A stretch of 7,022 nucleotides of DNA from an uncultured Gloeocapsa sp. (lineage in GTDB: Bacteria > Cyanobacteriota > Cyanobacteriia > Cyanobacteriales > Gloeocapsaceae), in assembly GCA_937930495.1 (NCBI GenBank), contig CALGKL010000035.1, positions 1 through 7,022 of the forward strand, in the 5' to 3' direction. The translations under genes and the position numbers were made by a program. Of the stretch, positions 5,683 to 7,022 are shown piece by piece. Under the pieces are notes generated by a model that saw only the letters and a list, made by a program, of their open reading frames with translations, had not been told where the DNA came from and searched no databases. Positions within the stretch are counted from its first letter, which is position 1. Every line of letters starts with the position of its first letter.

Positions 5683-6494
5683 AAATAGCCGTTATGTCTT
5701 GTCTTCATGGCAATATGGCTGCTTTAGAAGCAGTATTAGAAGATATAAGCAAAAATAACTGTGCCGAAATTTATTGTCTCGGGGATTTAGTAGGATATGG
5801 ACCATTTCCCAATGAAGTAGTCGAAACCATTCGGGAACTGAATATTCCCACGGTTCAAGGTTGTTGGGATGAAGACATTGTCGAAGGTTTAAACGCTTGT
5901 GAATGCAGCTATCCTTCTTTATTAGCCGAAAAAAGAGGGAAATTAGCCCATGAATGGACTAATCAACAGATTAAAGCCAAAAATCGTGAATATCTTGCTG
6001 AACTACCTGAAACTCTTAAGGTTAATAATCTTTGTTTTGTCCATGGTAGTCCTCAAAGTAACCATGAGTATCTGTTGCCAGAAATAAATGCTTTTACCGC
6101 TTTAGAGCGGGTTTTATCCGTAGATGCTGACGTTTTGTTTTGTGGTCATACCCATGTTCCCTATGTACGCAATCTTGAATCAGGACAACTAACGATTAAA
6201 GTTAACCTCTCTCAGGATAATCATCAGATATCCGAGAGCTTTTCCACGCCTCTCAAACGTATTATTAATGTAGGTTCGGTGGGAGAACCTCGTCACGGTC
6301 GTCCTAATGCCACATACGTTATTTATGATACCGACACGGGAGCGGTACAATTACAAGAAATAGCTTATGATTATCAAAAGACGGCTAAAGCCTTGTTAGA
6401 AAAAGGGTTACCGCCTATTTTTGCCTGGCGACTGATCAAAGGCTGGGAATACGCCGAAAAAGCTGAAGATCCTACTCATGTATGTGAACGTTAA
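5679..6494 (+). CDS. Calcineurin-like phosphoesterase with Cys-substituted metal site
   Basis: A 271-residue member of the calcineurin-like metallophosphoesterase superfamily (YfcE/Metallophos_2 type). These enzymes usually bind two metals and cleave phosphoester bonds. Motifs in order are SCLHGN (7-12), LGDLVGYGP (34-42), GCWDE (61-65), VHGSP (121-125), CGHTHVP (155-161) and INVGSVGEPRHGRPN (196-210). The bridging Asp36 and ligands His10, His122, His157 and His159 are conserved. The usual Asp of DxH is Cys8, and the Asn of GNH is Cys62 with Trp63 in place of the catalytic His. Both metal positions thus gain a thiol. A CEC pair lies at 74-76, and the chain has nine cysteines in all. The gene overlaps the CobW-like gene by 4 bp (ATGA), so the two are co-translated. 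The substrate is unknown. It may be an enzyme with altered metal preference or a metal-binding protein on a phosphoesterase scaffold. Confidence 0.9.
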   Translation: MKIAVMSCLHGNMAALEAVLEDISKNNCAEIYCLGDLVGYGPFPNEVVETIRELNIPTVQGCWDEDIVEGLNACECSYPSLLAEKRGKLAHEWTNQQIKAKNREYLAELPETLKVNNLCFVHGSPQSNHEYLLPEINAFTALERVLSVDADVLFCGHTHVPYVRNLESGQLTIKVNLSQDNHQISESFSTPLKRIINVGSVGEPRHGRPNATYVIYDTDTGAVQLQEIAYDYQKTAKALLEKGLPPIFAWRLIKGWEYAEKAEDPTHVCER

Positions 6495-6496
6495 TT

Positions 6497-7022
6497 ATGT
6501 GGGCAATTTTAGCGGGAATCGAAGGTAATTATCCAGCTTATCAAGCTGTTCTCAAGGATATTAAAAGCCAAACCAAAGCCGTTGAGGAATTATATATTCT
6601 TGGTGATGTAGTCGGTCCTAGACCAGAAACGGAAACATTGGTTCACAGTCTTCTCCATCCTGGTGATGGTGAATTGTTGCCTCAAATTTGTCGAGGATGG
6701 TGGGAAGAACAATGCTTGATTTTACACGGTTTAAGTGGGACAACTCAAGCTTCAGAATTATTAGAAAGATATGGAGATGATACGGTTAAAGCTCTCTGGA
6801 ATTTCGTTTCACGAGAAACAGTGGAATGGATACGAAGGTTAGATTTTGGCTTTGTGGAATTAGATTGTTTACTGATCCATGGCAGTGGTGTTAGTGTTAG
6901 TGAGGAATTAACGCCAAATACTCCTCCGTGGCGATTGTTAGATCGTCTTGGGCGTTTTGGGGTTAATCAGCTTTTTTGTGGTCGCTCTGGTCAGATTTTT
7001 GAATATCAACTACAACAAGGCT
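6497..7022 (+). CDS. Degenerate phosphoesterase-like protein, 3' end outside window
   Basis: An open frame begins at the ATG at 6497, 2 nt after the previous stop codon, and continues through the window edge, giving 175 codons. It is a divergent relative of the gene just upstream: AGIEGN (6-11) replaces SDxHGN, LGDVVGPRP (35-43) keeps the bridging-type Asp37, GWWEE (67-71) replaces GNHDx, IHGSG (127-131) keeps His128, and CGRSGQ (161-166) replaces GHTHxP. Four of the expected metal ligands and the catalytic histidine are therefore lost, so phosphoesterase activity is unlikely. The fold landmarks remain, and the reading frame is intact over the visible part, which argues for a selected pseudoenzyme rather than decay. 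No clear Shine-Dalgarno sequence is present; translation is probably coupled. It may pair with, or regulate, the upstream protein. Confidence 0.85.
   Translation, partial: MWAILAGIEGNYPAYQAVLKDIKSQTKAVEELYILGDVVGPRPETETLVHSLLHPGDGELLPQICRGWWEEQCLILHGLSGTTQASELLERYGDDTVKALWNFVSRETVEWIRRLDFGFVELDCLLIHGSGVSVSEELTPNTPPWRLLDRLGRFGVNQLFCGRSGQIFEYQLQQG

Noticed and set aside
6497..7022. Call of pseudogene for the last gene
   Set aside because: Catalytic residues are lost but the frame is open for 175 codons, with retained fold motifs and tight operon spacing, which fits a functional pseudoenzyme better than decay.
1..7022. CRISPR arrays, tRNA or rRNA genes, insertion sequences
   Set aside because: No regularly spaced repeats, cloverleaf-like sequences, transposase motifs or terminal inverted repeats were seen.

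Overview
The window looks like part of a cyanobacterial chromosome. It has low-to-moderate GC content, two copies of the cyanobacterial HIP1 octamer GCGATCGC, and a threonyl-tRNA synthetase without the N-terminal TGS domain. All genes lie on the + strand. The strongest theme is metal economy: a B12-controlled methionine synthase is followed by what looks like a zinc-starvation (Zur-type) gene cluster.

Region 1 (1-2802) is a methionine synthesis unit. The first ~55 bases are the 3' part of a cobalamin riboswitch whose 5' half lies outside the window. A leader of about 350 nt leads to metE (413-2659), the cobalamin-independent, zinc-dependent methionine synthase. The logic is familiar: when B12 is available, the riboswitch turns down the B12-independent enzyme. 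A strong Rho-independent terminator at 2765-2802 closes the unit.

Region 2 (2803-4823) begins with a short spacer holding a direct repeat and a perfect Fur/Zur-type palindrome (2885-2897), followed by thrS (2982-4823). ThrRS uses an active-site zinc, and all three zinc ligands and the editing-site residues are present. The gene resembles the zinc-starvation-induced second ThrRS described in Anabaena sp. PCC 7120.

Region 3 (4824-7022) begins with a second copy of exactly the same 13-bp palindrome, immediately after the thrS stop codon and ahead of a TATAAT box. It drives a tight three-gene run: a short, degenerate CobW/COG0523 protein that has lost CXCC and NKxD; a calcineurin-like phosphoesterase that overlaps it by 4 bp and has two metal ligands replaced by cysteine; and, 2 bp later, a second phosphoesterase-like protein that has lost most of its metal ligands and runs off the window edge.

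Taken together, the two boxes, the zinc enzyme ThrRS, the COG0523 relative and the paired unconventional phosphoesterases suggest a zinc-responsive locus. The biochemical role of its last three genes cannot be read from the sequence. The cysteine-substituted phosphoesterase with its inactive-looking partner is the most unusual part.
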